A stretch of DNA of 64,000 bases from Oscheius dolichura (taxonomy: Eukaryota; Nematoda; Chromadorea; Rhabditida; Rhabditidae), in contig OW051493.1 of assembly GCA_932521035.1 (NCBI GenBank), positions 6,076,001 to 6,140,000 on the forward strand, in the 5' to 3' direction. Under the pieces are notes generated by a model. That model did no database searches. It saw only the letters and a list, made by a program, of their open reading frames with translations, and was not told where the DNA came from. Position 1 is the first letter of the stretch, and each line of letters starts with the position of its first letter. A program made the position numbers and the translations under genes. Positions 23,879 to 35,236 of this stretch are shown in pieces.

Positions 23879-25691
23879 GTCTCGATGCTTCTCCGGCTGT
23901 CTTCTCTCCTTTTTGTAGTGCTATCGGTGGGCGGCGCGCACGACCCTAAGACAGAGCTACTGGTAGGAAAACGAGCTGCGAAAAAACGAGCTGCGGGGGC
24001 GAAAATGGGCGTGGATGGTCAAAACGGTTCAAGAGTGACGAAGTTTGAACAAAAAGAGGAAGAGGAGCCGTGGGAGGCATTGAACCGGCCACTTGAGAAC
24101 GGTTATTTGGAGGGCGACACAGTTAGACAGTTAGACAGCGGCCGCTTGTTGCTAGCTGTCGCCCCGTTTTATGTTGCCATAAATTATCAAGTGCAAATTG
24201 TAATGTGTCTTAACTACCGGAACATGTCTGTCACTTCCCCCCTATTGTTTTTAACTTTTGGATTTTACAGTATCCGGGGAGGAGGCTCGTGACGGGGAAG
24301 CCGCCTATTTTGAGGAAGATCTGAAACCAGAAGCAAACTAGGTCCCCGGGTCGAGAATAGAAGAACAAACACAACCAAAAAAGACCCCAAGGGTTCAAGA
24401 ATGACATTTGTTTTAGAACTGTCCTTTATGACGGCTTTTTGTCCGGGAGAGGTTGATTCGATTAGGACAGAGGCCCGGTCACTTCCCCCCTGTACTTTTC
24501 TGCTACTTGCAGGCGACGGATGCCCCCGTTGTCCTGTTATTGTCAACAGTCTGGCGCTTTCTCTCCGTTCCCCAGGAGAAGCCCCTCGGGTACTCCCCCG
24601 AGAGAGAGACGACGAACGGCAGAAGAAAGTGTCGACTCCGTGCGATTCCCATGTTCTGCTTCCTCCGATTAAGAGTCGAATCGTCAAGCTGTCGGTTCAC
24701 ATTTACGAGGTTACACTGAACCGGCGAAACGCACCTTTGGTCTCGGGTGGACCCCGTGGGAAAGGCGAGAGAACGCCCGCCCTTGCTAATTATTCCTTTT
24801 GGGGTATAAAGTCACGAATAAGGCGTGTTCCCCGGCCGGAAGATGATTATTTATGAGTTCGTAAATTGATATCGAAAGTGTACTTTTCTATGGATTTCAA
24901 CGCCACCGGCCCCCAAAGGTGTTCGTGTCTCGCCTCGTTATCAATCAGTTCTAGGATTAGATGTAATCTCGAGCAAGCGAAAGAAAGAGGTGGCAGACAG
25001 GGAAGTGGGCCACTGAAGGGAAGTTTATCTTTACTCTTTTGTAGTGTGATACGGCTGGGGAAAGGGAAGGCGCCGGCCATCCATTACCATCAGCTGAGGT
25101 GGCATGGGGTCAGGCACACCTTTGACAGTCTTTGACCTGGGTATTTCGGGGTATCCCTACCGGGAGAAATGACCTTGTTTGGTAGCTAGAATACCCCGTT
25201 AATTAAGCAAGAGGGCTACAGTAACCGGGGGTATTCCCTTTAGAGAGAAGAAGAAATGAATGGCTTCTCGTGCCCTGCCTTATATAGGGATCGTTTCTTT
25301 TCTTTTCGCACGAGGAAGTGTAAAGATCGGCGGTGGTCATTACCCGTTTCGAACTTCCCTGTCTCGTCTCGTTCCCGGTCAGTTCCCCTTCCGTTACCTG
25401 CTTCTCCGTCCCTTTTTTGACCTTGGCTTTGACTAACTATTACTGACAGAAACAGGGAGACTGAGACGGGCACTTACGACGGCCATTCGGAGGGAGGAAA
25501 TGCCCGGAAGTCGACTGGACTCTCGAGTACAAAAGCCGAAAAAAGTCATGGGTTGGGTCAGTCTTTCGGTTAATTTTATTGTGATTGACTGTGTTTTCCC
25601 GGATTTCTGAAGGGTGGCGCCGGGAAGGCGGCGGCCTTCGCCCGATCAAGAAATGGAACACAAAAACGAAAGATGGATTATTTTAGATCAA
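23879..25691. other. long intergenic region
   Basis: About 1.8 kb without a supportable gene. Frames on both strands at 24265-24860 and 25240-25660 look like chance openings: low complexity, antisense overlaps, no splice chain. The GACAGTTAGACAGTTAGACAG triplet near 24118 is a minor tandem repeat. Confidence 0.4.
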
Positions 25692-26092
25692 CTAGGCGTG
25701 GGCTTTTCTCAGTCCGAACTTTCTCTGGCTGTAGATATCCTTGGCATTCGTCAGCACGGCCAGTCCGCTGAGCACGAGGAACGAGCCGACTGGAAATTAA
25801 TATAGCCGGAGGGGAGAGGGGCACCGACTTGCACAGACGACGAAGACCGTCGCCTGGGTGGTGGTGTAGGCCTTGAAGGTGCCCGTCCCGTTGGTGCTGT
25901 TCGAGCCGTCGATGAGGTCCTCCCCGACGAAGTTCATGATGGTGACGGCCGCATCGGACAAATTGAACCCCACCGTGGTCTCGTCGTAATAGTCGTCATA
26001 GTATTGGGAGGAGGCCGTGGAGAAGAGGAGAGCTGGAGGATTACCGGAGGAGGAGGAGGGATGGACCTACCGAGGACAAAGGCCGACAGCAT
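25692..26092 (-). CDS. small type I membrane protein, unknown
   Basis: Unrecognised, but the three-exon structure is clean. ATG 26090-26092 gives signal peptide MLSAFVLALLFSTASSQ. A short tyrosine- and aspartate-rich ectodomain follows (YYDDYYDETTVGFNLSD) with NLS, NST and NGT glycosylation sites. One membrane span comes next (ATVFVVCAIGSFLVLSG), then a basic tail ending RKFGLRKAHA with TAG at 25692-25694. Introns are about 39 nt, with consensus ends. About 110 residues. It shares a 154-bp divergent promoter with the glutamate transporter gene, which may mean joint expression. Confidence 0.7.
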
Positions 26093-26246
26093 TTCGGGTG
26101 GCGGGAGAGGACGGCTGCGGAGGTTACTCTCGGTTGCCCGACGTCTCCCCGAGTTACCAATTCCCGGCAGGCCATTCGAACTGATCCTGACAGAATATCA
26201 CGTCAAAAAAGGAAACGGAAAGAAAAAGATCATTAGATCTCTGCAA
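26093..26246. promoter_or_regulatory. divergent promoter: small membrane protein / glutamate transporter
   Basis: 154 bp between the two start codons must serve both genes unless an upstream non-coding exon exists. No clear TATA box. Confidence 0.45.
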
Positions 26247-28023
26247 ATGTCGAAGACGGTTGCTTCTACGAAGAAGACAACTGGCCCGTCGGATGGATCG
26301 CCTTCTTCGTCGACCTCGTCGGGAAAGGCGGCGAGGAGTAGCAAGGTAGACGTCCCCCAGTCGATTTCTACCGGTTCCTTCCAGCTTTGCTCGTGTGTGA
26401 GGAGGAATCTCCTCTTGATCCTCACGGTGGTCGGCGTTGTTTTGGGCGTCGGCGTCGGCGCCGCCCTCCGGACCGTGGAGCCCAGTGTCCAGACCATTGC
26501 TCTGATCAACTTCCCGGGAGAGATTATGCTGAATCTGCTGAAGATGGTGGTGGTTCCACTAGTGGTCGTGTCTCTCATTGCCAGTCAGTCTGTCCTCCCT
26601 CCTCGCCCTCCTCTTCTTTTCAGATCTCGCCCTCTTGGAGGGGAAACAGATGGGCAAGATCGGCGCCATCGCCATGGTCTACTACCTCGCCACCACCGTA
26701 TTCGCTGTCATCTTAGGAATCGTCCTCGTCTTGGCTATCCACCCTGGAAAGCCCGGGCAGTACAACACGTACACCCACGCGAAGATGGCCAAGACCAACG
26801 CGAGCACTGTGACGACCCTCCTGGACCTCGGCCGAAATCTGTTCACGGAGAATCTTCTCCAGTCGACCACGTGGCAGGTCCAGACGAAGAACGGCAAACT
26901 GGAATACGTGAGAGGGACCAATGTCTTGGGTGAGGGGCCTTTCCTTCCATAAACAGACAATTTAAAGGGCTGATCCTGGCTTCGATCGCCATTGGTTGTG
27001 TGCTGGCGACATTTCCGAAGAAGGAGAAGAAGCCGTTGGTCGAGATCCTTGGCATTTTGGACCGGCTGATGATGAAGATGGTCATGGTAAGGAGACGGCA
27101 GGGGACGAGGCGACGAGTCTGATCTCAGATCATCATGTGGTACACGCCGGTCGGGATACTGTTCCTCATCTGCGGCAAGATGCTTGAGATGAAGTCGTTC
27201 ATGGGCACCTTGTCCCTCCTCGGCCTCTACATGGTGACCGTTATCGTCGGCCTCCTCATCCACTCCGTCATCGTCCTCCCCCTCATCTACTTCGTCTGTA
27301 CCAGGAAGAATCCCTTCCGCTTCGCCCGCGGCATGATCCAAGCCCTGTTGACGGCCTTTGCTACCGCCTCCAGGTCTGCCCTCCCTCTTTCTTGACCCCC
27401 CTTGTTTCAGCTCGGCAACTCTTCCAATTTCGATGAAATGTCTCGAAGAGAAATTGGATATAGACCCTCGGATCGTCCGCTTTGTGCTCCCCATCGGGTC
27501 AACCATAAATATGGACGGCACTGCCCTTTACGAGGCCGTCGCGTCCATCTTCATCGCCCAGATCCACGGAAACGAGTTCGAGCTGACTTTTGGCAAAGTC
27601 GTCGTAATTAGTCTGACAGCCACCCTAGCCAGCATCGGAGCTGCTGCTATTCCTTCGGCTGGTTTGTTTGATCCGTTTGTCCCAATCTCACTTTAGGTAT
27701 TATTACCATGCTTATTGTCTTGTCTGCGGTTTCTCTGCCTCAAGAGGACGTTGTTATCATTCTTGCCGTCGACTGGATACTGTAAGCGTCGCGGCTTTTA
27801 TATATGCAGGTCTTTTCAGAGATCGTTGCCGGACAACAGTCAACGTTTGGGGAGACGCAGTCGGAGCCGGTACTTGAATTTTATTTAGGACTATGCCAGC
27901 TTTTTAGGTATTGTCCACAACACGATGGGGAAGAAACTACCGCCTCTGGAAGAAGAAGATATGGCGTGTCAAACGCGAAGATCGGAAACAACCGAACGGG
28001 CCGATGAAGCCGACACAAGATGA
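26247..28023 (+). CDS. excitatory amino-acid transporter (SLC1/EAAT family)
   Basis: Sodium-coupled glutamate/aspartate uptake across the plasma membrane. Start ATG 26247 gives [13 protein letters not shown], a cytosolic Ser-rich leader before TM1 ([18 protein letters not shown]). Family hallmarks in order: [20 protein letters not shown], the glycosylatable loop with [19 protein letters not shown], the Ser-rich hairpin [37 protein letters not shown] with the substrate-binding [17 protein letters not shown], and [19 protein letters not shown] in TM8. TGA is at 28021-28023, and AATAAA lies 41 bases later. Introns are 35-50 nt. The protein is complete. Together with the NR1 gene this gives two parts of glutamate signalling in one window, though about 22 kb apart. 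Confidence 0.95.
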
Positions 28024-28064
28024 GAGCCGACGGCGAATATAATGAAGCGCAACACTCTCATACA

Positions 28065-28070
28065 AATAAA
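28065..28070 (+). terminator. polyadenylation signal of the glutamate transporter gene
   Basis: AATAAA 41 bases after the stop codon; the converging bub-1 gene ends at 28139. Confidence 0.65.
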
Positions 28071-28138
28071 GTTTGAGAGAGCCTGTAGACGTATATTGAA
28101 AGGAAAGAATTTATTGTACAATACTACAACTACAAAAA

Positions 28139-31100
28139 TTAATTATCACTGGGTAGATTTTGGTTAAACTGCCGTACTGCTGCTTTCCATTCGAAAGCAC
28201 TAAATTCCTTTTGGAAAAAGTCGGTCATAATTTTGATTTCGTCGTTCCAGTTTGGAACATCTTGGCAACAAGAAATGTTGAGCAGTCGATCAAAGATGTC
28301 GGTCAAAACCTCGCGGCATGGCAATCGCCTATAGAAGTACAATGAATAAAAGAACAACAAACCTTTTTATACTCTGATCCATTGTATTTCTTCCAGCCTG
28401 TAACAATTTTGCGTATTTTCCGTGGATAAAAACATTCATTGATGCTACGAACCCGAAGTAGTCAGTATGATAGTTCCATGGTTTTCCACTCTAAAAGAAT
28501 TGCATGAGCATCAAATAAAATTCTAACCATCATTTCAGGGCAATCAAAACTGGCTGTACCAGCACGACCAACAAAGCTGGTGTTCTTCGGTAAAGCCGAC
28601 ATATCGATAGCTCTACCCCAGTCAATGAATTTGATTATTGGCGTTCTGAGTATTTCTTCTACTTCCAAATTTTCATCAAGTCTAAATGAAACTAATCCTC
28701 GAATGGTGAAAAACATACGGCCCTAATATCATAATATTATCTGGTTTCACATCTCCGTGGATAACACCACAAGCATGGACGTCGCGAAGAATAGTGGCAA
28801 CATGAATTGCCATGAAAAGAATCATCTGAGAAGAAGCACCACCGTGGAACTTATTACTCAAATCCTAATGCAAAATTAAGGGGGCGTGAGAATAAACTAA
28901 CCAGCAACGTTCCGTAGCTAAGATATTCGTTAATTAAAATTGATGAGTTGGTGTAAATAAATGCATCCGTAATCTAGAAATGATATCATAACAATGGGTG
29001 CTTGAACTAACCTCCATTACACATTTCTTCGTGCGTTTAGCAGATGGAGTCACAATTTGCGAAAGACGAGTACCTACTTGGTTACAAATATACACTTCCC
29101 AAGCACACGAAGGAACTTCATACTGCAATCATGTGATAAATTATTTTCGTGTAACACAAACCTTGAGAGCCACCATTTTCTCCGTTTCTTCGTCCATACA
29201 CTTGAAAACTTTAGCAAAACCTCCTTCACCAACAAGGTCAATGACAGAAAACTTCATTCCACTAAGAATTATATCCTTGTTGCGTGATATTCGCGGAGAG
29301 GCAGTCTGTTTCAAGGGGCTCAATAAAAATACATTAAATTTATTTTACCTGATATTCGTGTTGATTCAATGGTGTTTTCATTCTTGCCATAATTTTCTGT
29401 CGAACAGCACTGTCCCATGGATTGATACTGCCGGTTATTTCCTCTCTGCAGTAAGATAATGAAAACCCCCCGCAAAAAGTTACATTGGCCGAGCAATTCC
29501 AGTCCTTTCAAGTGGGTTTTCACTGTCATTTGATTCTACGGTCATCTTCGCCATAGCCGAGTTCAAAGTTAAATCTTTCGGTTGTGCTTCTTTCGAATCA
29601 TCGGACATCACGTCAGGAGCCCGAATACTTTTCCGCTTCTAAATGATTTTCTATAATTTGAATAAACATGCAATACCTTGAGAAAGCCAAAGGCTGCTTT
29701 CGGCTCCACGGGTGGTGCTGCCTGCTGATTAATGTTAATCGAAAAGAAGTCTGTAACAATTTTGAAGTAAATATATTTAATGCCGATTAACCATTATCCG
29801 TGATAGTGTTTGTCACGATAGCGTTGGGAGCTGGAGTAGATGTAACTATTCCACAGATAGGTTTTGATTCATTGTTGAGTCCAAAACGTTGCCCAGCAAG
29901 TGTTGGTTCATCATCAACTATTGAAATATAATACGGACACACTTAAGACTTACAGTTATAGGGGCTTGCTGCATTATCGTTTTCTATATTACTTATGTCC
30001 AAATCAAAGGGTGCTTTTTTTGATATTTTCGGAGGTAATTCGGCCAATGGACGACGCTCTTTAGGAGCAATGAACACAGGCGAAGCAGCTACAGATGGAT
30101 CTGGATCTTCAAAAACCTGTGAACTAAATTACTACCGAGACGGTGAAGACAATACCTCAAAAGCTTCGACGGGTTGGGGCACAACAGGCATAGTATAATC
30201 CTGTGGTTCTCTCGCACCTAGGTTGACTGTATCTGAGAAGACAGCTGCTGCCTTGTGGTATTCATTTTCTCTAAAAGATACAGGTGAAGCGGCCGGAGCA
30301 TCTGAAGACATTAATTTTAATATTTTAGAAATAAACCACGTGTAGGATTATTGAACCGACTTTCTCTTGTCAGTTGCTGTGGCGAAAAGATTCTTCGACG
30401 CTTTTCTTCAATGGAAGAGTTTGGTTCGCTGATCTCCGCAACAGGCGTCAAGTGTGGTTTCTCAAACTATATGAAGTAGAACAAATATAGTCTGTCAAGA
30501 AAAAAGACGACATTCAAAAGTCTAACGGACGCTCGTGGTGGGAGCCTCTGGCGTGCCGTAGTTCCCCGTAGCGTTGTTGGAGGAAAATAAAGTACGATTT
30601 TACGTTTTCTCGTTTTTTGATATGAAATTTTGTGTTTTTTTTTTTGCTTTACATATCGCTGCTAGTATTTAGAAGACAAAAAAACATAAAATTTCATATC
30701 AAAAACGATAAATAAATAAACTCAGAATTTTTTTCCTCCAACGACGCTACGGGGAATTACGGCGAATTGCACGCCAGAGGCTCCCACCACGAGCGTCCGT
30801 TAGATCTTTGAATGTCGTCTTTTTTCTTGACAGACTATATCCAGTCGGTAAACCTTTATAATTGTTTCTGCGTCTCTCGGTGTTGGGTAACACGATATGT
30901 CCATTTCTACAACTTCAAGATTATCTTCATAAACCGCATTAATTAGTTCTTCAAATGAAACTGGAAGATAGCCAATTTTATCAATAAATTCAGTCTTTAT
31001 GATTAGTTTCCCTATAAAACCAATTACAAATTCTCCTGCTTGTGTAACCTTTTCCTATTTGTCCTTCAAGTCGGCAATCTTTTGATTTATGTGCTTCATC

Positions 31101-31812
31101 TTGAAGAAGAGCTACCTGTGAAATACGACGACCTGCAAACTTTTTAGCGATAAACATAACAAACATACTTTTTTTCTGTTTGTTATTTTGCGGGAGTCCG
31201 GAGTCTGTTATAGATGGGAAGATGTCTTCGTTGATAAGGTATTTGGATGCAAGTTTTCTAAAAGATTGAGATATAGCAAAAAAAAAAGCAAATACCTGAA
31301 TTCTGTGTCTATCGAAGATGAAGGGACGCTTTTTACTCTTTTATGTGCTAGCTCCAGAATTTCTCGAAACCTTTGAGCATGCCCTTGTTTGGCATGGCTC
31401 TCAGCCCACAGAAGATGAAATTGGAATGATTCGCAGAAAAATTTCTTCGATTCGCAATGATCGAAAATTCCATGAGCTCCGAGATTTGCACTATATTTGC
31501 CCTATATCAAATAAGAAGATTTACGATAATGAGTTCACATACTACAATGACGTATAGTCTGAGCATATGGTCAAGTTGGCGTAAAGCTGGAAACTGATTG
31601 AAATATTGAACGGTGTTGAGCGCTGCTTTCTTTAAGTAAGTAATCTTATCTGGCTCGTCTAAGGTGTTTTCATATTCTTCCATAAGGCTAAAAACAATAT
31701 TTCAGCAGCTTCAATCTTACCGGCATAAACTGTCTAGGTCGTCTTCAGATGGCACCTTCCGTTTTTTAACCTTATACATCTCATCTTCGAAAATGCTATA
31801 GAAGCTACTCAT
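28139..31812 (-). CDS. bub-1: BUB1 spindle-checkpoint protein kinase
   Basis: Kinetochore kinase needed for chromosome alignment and checkpoint signalling. Start ATG 31810-31812 (MSSFYSIFEDEMYKVKKRK). The N-terminal MAD3/BUB1 helical domain shows HGIFDHCESKKFFCESFQF, LLWAESHAKQGHAQRFREI. A GLEBS-like BUB3-binding segment reads LPVSFEELINAVYEDNLEVV. A long Ser/Pro-rich middle follows. The C-terminal kinase has VGEGGFAKVFKC, VALKV, GVIHGDVKPDNIMILG and IIKFIDWGRAIDM, so the DFG motif reads DWG. End FNQNLPSDN with TAA at 28139-28141. I saw no KEN box. One intron near 30480-30845 is enlarged by a 354-bp inverted-repeat element; others are about 40-50 nt. Confidence 0.85.
30486..30839. mobile_element. 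foldback MITE-like element in a bub-1 intron
   Basis: Nearly perfect 354-bp palindrome. The left end TATAGTCTGTCAAG is the reverse complement of the right end CTTGACAGACTATA. The arms of over 100 bp include GACGCTCGTGGTGGGAGCC and its complement, and the palindrome continues to the centre (GATATGAAATTTT / AAAATTTCATATC). TA flanks fit a Tc1/mariner-type target. No coding capacity. It lies wholly within an intron whose remaining parts are only a few bases at each side. Confidence 0.85.
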
Positions 31813-32663
31813 CTTCCTAAATATTAGTGTTAAATTAAATATGGTTTAGTAACAAGTACATCAAGAATATAGGTTCGAATACTAATCCTTCGCGCCTGTG
31901 TTACGGGGCGCACAAACACCCATATTTTACCCGTATTATAGAGCTTGCTTATATCTGAAGATTTTCTTGAGGAATACATAAAGTGGTGTTATCAAAAAGA
32001 GTATTTGAAGTCACCTATGAAATCTATGCGACATGTAAATGCATTGATCTCACAATGAAAATTGAAATGAAATCTATATGAAAAAAATCGGAAACCTATG
32101 CATCTGAGTGTGTATACTTAATCCCGAAAATGAATTCGAAAAGTGTGACCTAACCCCGAATTCATTTTCGGGGTTAAGTATCTCCCCCCATGCATCTTTT
32201 AGGGTATACCCTATGAGCATACAGATTTAATCCCCCTCTCTCTAAAATAATGGAAAATCCTATCTTGTGCTTTTTAGTCAGTTACGATCGGCTACATACT
32301 AAAAACAGTCAATACACGGCCAGTAGCTAGTACAAAAGGAACCAAAAAAGTAGAAAAAAAAGCAAAAAAACACAAAAAAACCAAAAAGCCACGCATGTTT
32401 TCGCGGTTGGTTTTCAATTTGAAAAAAGTGCCACCTGTTGGAGACACGGTTCCCAACCCTATTTACTTCTTCATATATATCATACATGTCGTGGATTATA
32501 TATAACAATGGGGAAACATCGTGTTCCCCCACTTCTCACTTTACCACCACCGCGTGGTCTCCCCGATATAATCTCATCGACAAATGGGAAAATTTATGTA
32601 CAAGAATATGTAAATGCCTCAATAAATAAATAAAAGAAAAAGCTCTTTGAGAGATGACACAAT
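31813..32663. other. intergenic AT-rich region between bub-1 and ing-3
   Basis: Holds the bub-1 promoter and the 3' flank of the ING3 gene. Contains a strong hairpin (32115-32180) and an A-rich run near 32340-32400. No coding exon found. Confidence 0.5.
32115..32180. repeat. 24-bp inverted repeat (hairpin)
   Basis: TACTTAATCCCGAAAATGAATTCG (32115-32138, 24 bases; key core CCGAAAATGAATTCG) pairs with 32157-32180 with one mismatch around an 18-nt loop. It could be a minimal foldback element or a structured RNA. A second copy was not seen. Confidence 0.7.
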
Positions 32664-34125
32664 TCAAAAAGAGGTAGGCTCTATGCTGCTGGAAGGATTT
32701 GTAAAGCTGGTCTCTACGCATCGAGGGCAATACCATTTCCCCTTTGGGGTAGCAGTCATTCCGATACATTCATAATGGAACCACTGGATAGTACACTGCA
32801 AGTAAATGTTATTCTGTGGGCTGGCTAGACTCACATGTTCATTGTCACAGCAGACCATATCTCCATAACTGGCTTCTCCGCAGAAACACCACGATTTGTG
32901 GGCATCGTCCGAATCCTCGCCTTCGGATCCTAAGCCCCCTCGATTTCAGTTCTCCTCTCGGCGACTTACCCTGGTCGTCTTCTTCGTGGTGATGAATGGT
33001 CGGGTGTTGTCTCCGTTGACGCGACACGGCTTCGGAGAACATCTCCTGCACACGGGATGTCAATTTTCTAGGTCGGCCGTGTCTGCTTTCCGTTCCCACA
33101 AAATTTGGCATAGCTGTAGATGACAATAATGGGTTCTGGGGAAATATTCAGGAAAATATGAAGCATTTACCGAGATCATGGCCGAATTTGGCGAATGGTT
33201 ATCGTTTGCAGCGGACGACCAACTTTTTTCAGAAACAGCCGGGGACAGGGCTATTCCATTCATGGATGCCGGCACGGAGAGGGTGCTTTTTAGTGAGGGG
33301 ATGGAGGGACGCTTCTAAAAGAAAGACGATGGTAATTGAGGGTGGCACACACTCTGTTCATCAGAGGAGAATCTAAATTTGTGCTTTTCCTTCCCCTGCC
33401 GGAGGTGCCATTGGTGGGTGGGGTCATAGGCATGGCGGAGGACAGCATCGGCAGCAGAGGGGAGAGCAGATCGTCGTCTGTCAGAGAAAAATCCGGAGTA
33501 TTTCCGAAGGGCGGAAAAGAATCAAAAGAGAATTTCGCCAGTTTTAGAGATGGCTCTCCGCTTTGGCTGCCATTTTCGCTCGGATGCCGTCGCTTCCTTT
33601 CTTTCCTCGCAGCTATCACCGACTCCACGTAGTCCGAAAATCTTTTCTCTATGGTTTCCGTTATTCCCGGATTGTCTGCCTCTAACTCATATTTAAAATG
33701 AGTTTTCTCCTTGTCTAAATGTTGCAAGTACCTGAACGTAAATCAATTCTTTCATGATTACCACTCACTTTTCTAAAATCTCTTGCATCCTTTCTGCCAT
33801 CGTTACCTTCTCTTCGGCCATTGTTCGAAAATGCTTGAATTGCTAAAAAAAATAACATTTTTTATATTGAACTGGTCGTTTACCTGCTGAAATATTTGGA
33901 ATCTTCTTTGCTTCTCTTCATCTGGTAGATGAATGCCAAACTCAAAGAATTCTTGGACGTTCCTTTTTGTTTGATCCAGCCCAGCCTCCACTTCGCTGTC
34001 TATCTTTCGCATTTCAGTGAACCTTTCCCGGAATTCGGCAGGCAATTCTTCTAACACTAAACAGAAAACTTTTTTTGATTTATTAATAAAAACTTACTTT
34101 CTAGAAAATCGTCTAAAAACAACAT
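32664..34125 (-). CDS. ing-3: inhibitor of growth family PHD protein (ING3-like)
   Basis: ING3 is a histone H3K4me3 reader in the NuA4/TIP60 acetyltransferase complex. Start ATG 34123-34125 gives MLFLDDFLEM, spliced to LEELPAEFRERFTEMRKIDS, which matches the ING3 N-terminus better than other INGs. KTHFKYELEADNPGITETIE also matches ING3. A long linker with a basic stretch (KERKRRHPSENG) follows. The C-terminal PHD finger shows CFCGEASYGDMVCCDNEHC, WFHYECIGM and PKGKWYCPRC with the full Cys4-His-Cys3 set. TGA at 32664-32666. The ATG is preceded within 40 bases by GAAGTTTCAG, a possible trans-splice site. It lies 203 bp downstream of NDUFB8 on the same strand. Confidence 0.9.
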
Positions 34126-34328
34126 CCTTCATCAAGGGACAAGGATGAGTTGCAGCTATCTGAAACTTCTTTTTTTAAATGGGGAAGTTTAGCATGTCCT
34201 TTGCATTGGATATAACTATGCGTAGGTATTACACAGAATCTACTGTTTCACATGGTAAAGTATTAATTATCATACATTTACTCGTCAAATTATATTGTAT
34301 CAGTAACATCTACAACAGCTAGTTTAAA

Positions 34329-35236
34329 CTAATGATGATGGGCATGTTCATCGCCTTTCAATTCAAAGCTGTAGTTCACAATTGGATATTTTTTCGGATC
34401 ATCGAAAGGCCATGCACGGTAGAAGTCGTACGGATATTGCTTCGGCATCTAAAACGATAGCAAAATAATTCAGAAATCAGGTAATATGAATTTAAAAAAA
34501 CAGAAAAAACTCGATAGCTGAAACACGTACCGCTGGATTTGTCCACCTGAGGAGATTAGGATGATCTTGCGTCAAGTACCAAGATATAAGGGCCATAGGC
34601 ACGAGCACTCGGAGGCATATGATAATTTGGCTCCATCTAAATAAAACGAAACTATTAAAAACATTTAAAAAATACGTGGTATAATCGTCAGCTTCCAAGC
34701 CTGTAAACGTAAAACGATCTCCACGGTAACGCATCATGTCAATAGGAACCTATAACAATTTTAAAAAATAACATAAACGAAAGAACATGAGATAACAGAT
34801 ATATTTATAACGTACCATTTCACCCCAATTTCTTCTATTCTGTCTATCTGTCCAAGCCTCGTATGGATCCTTGTGATCGTAAGTAATTATACCCAGATCT
34901 GGGTAGTCGCCAGCATACTTGATAGGATCATTCTGATCCATAGTGCGATAATCTTCAGGTCGCAATCCATATCTAAATTAAAAACCTCAATAACAATCAT
35001 TTTAAATAATTACTTGATAGCAGCTGCACGTCGCTCCTCTTCTGTTTCGGGATATGGTCCAGGCTTGTGGTCACGAGGATACCAGCCATCAAATGTTAGA
35101 GGACCACGCACTGAAACAAGGTTAGACAAACGTAATATGAACGAAAGTATCTTATATAACTGAAGAACCTACTAGCTAGAAATTTGGATGTATGTACATG
35201 ACGTCGAGCTACAGCCCGCAAATTTGAGGAAAGCAT
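34329..35236 (-). CDS. NADH dehydrogenase 1 beta subcomplex subunit 8 (NDUFB8, complex I)
   Basis: Accessory single-span subunit of the complex I membrane arm. Start ATG 35234-35236 gives a mitochondrial-type leader MLSSNLRAVARRHVHTSK. Family blocks: GPYPETEEERRAAAIKYGLR, PEDYRTMDQND, YAGDYPDLG, DPYEAWTDRQNRRNWGEMV. The span IICLRVLVPMALISWYL follows, then NPAMPKQYPYDFYRAWPFDD (compare GPKQYPYNN in the mammalian protein) and HAHHH with TAG at 34329-34331. Intron sizes are 40-60 nt. The closest same-strand neighbour downstream is ing-3. Confidence 0.9.

Noticed and set aside
24265-24856. Overlapping frames of 140-150 codons on opposite strands
   Set aside because: Composition is random, the frames are mutual shadows, and no exon structure supports them.
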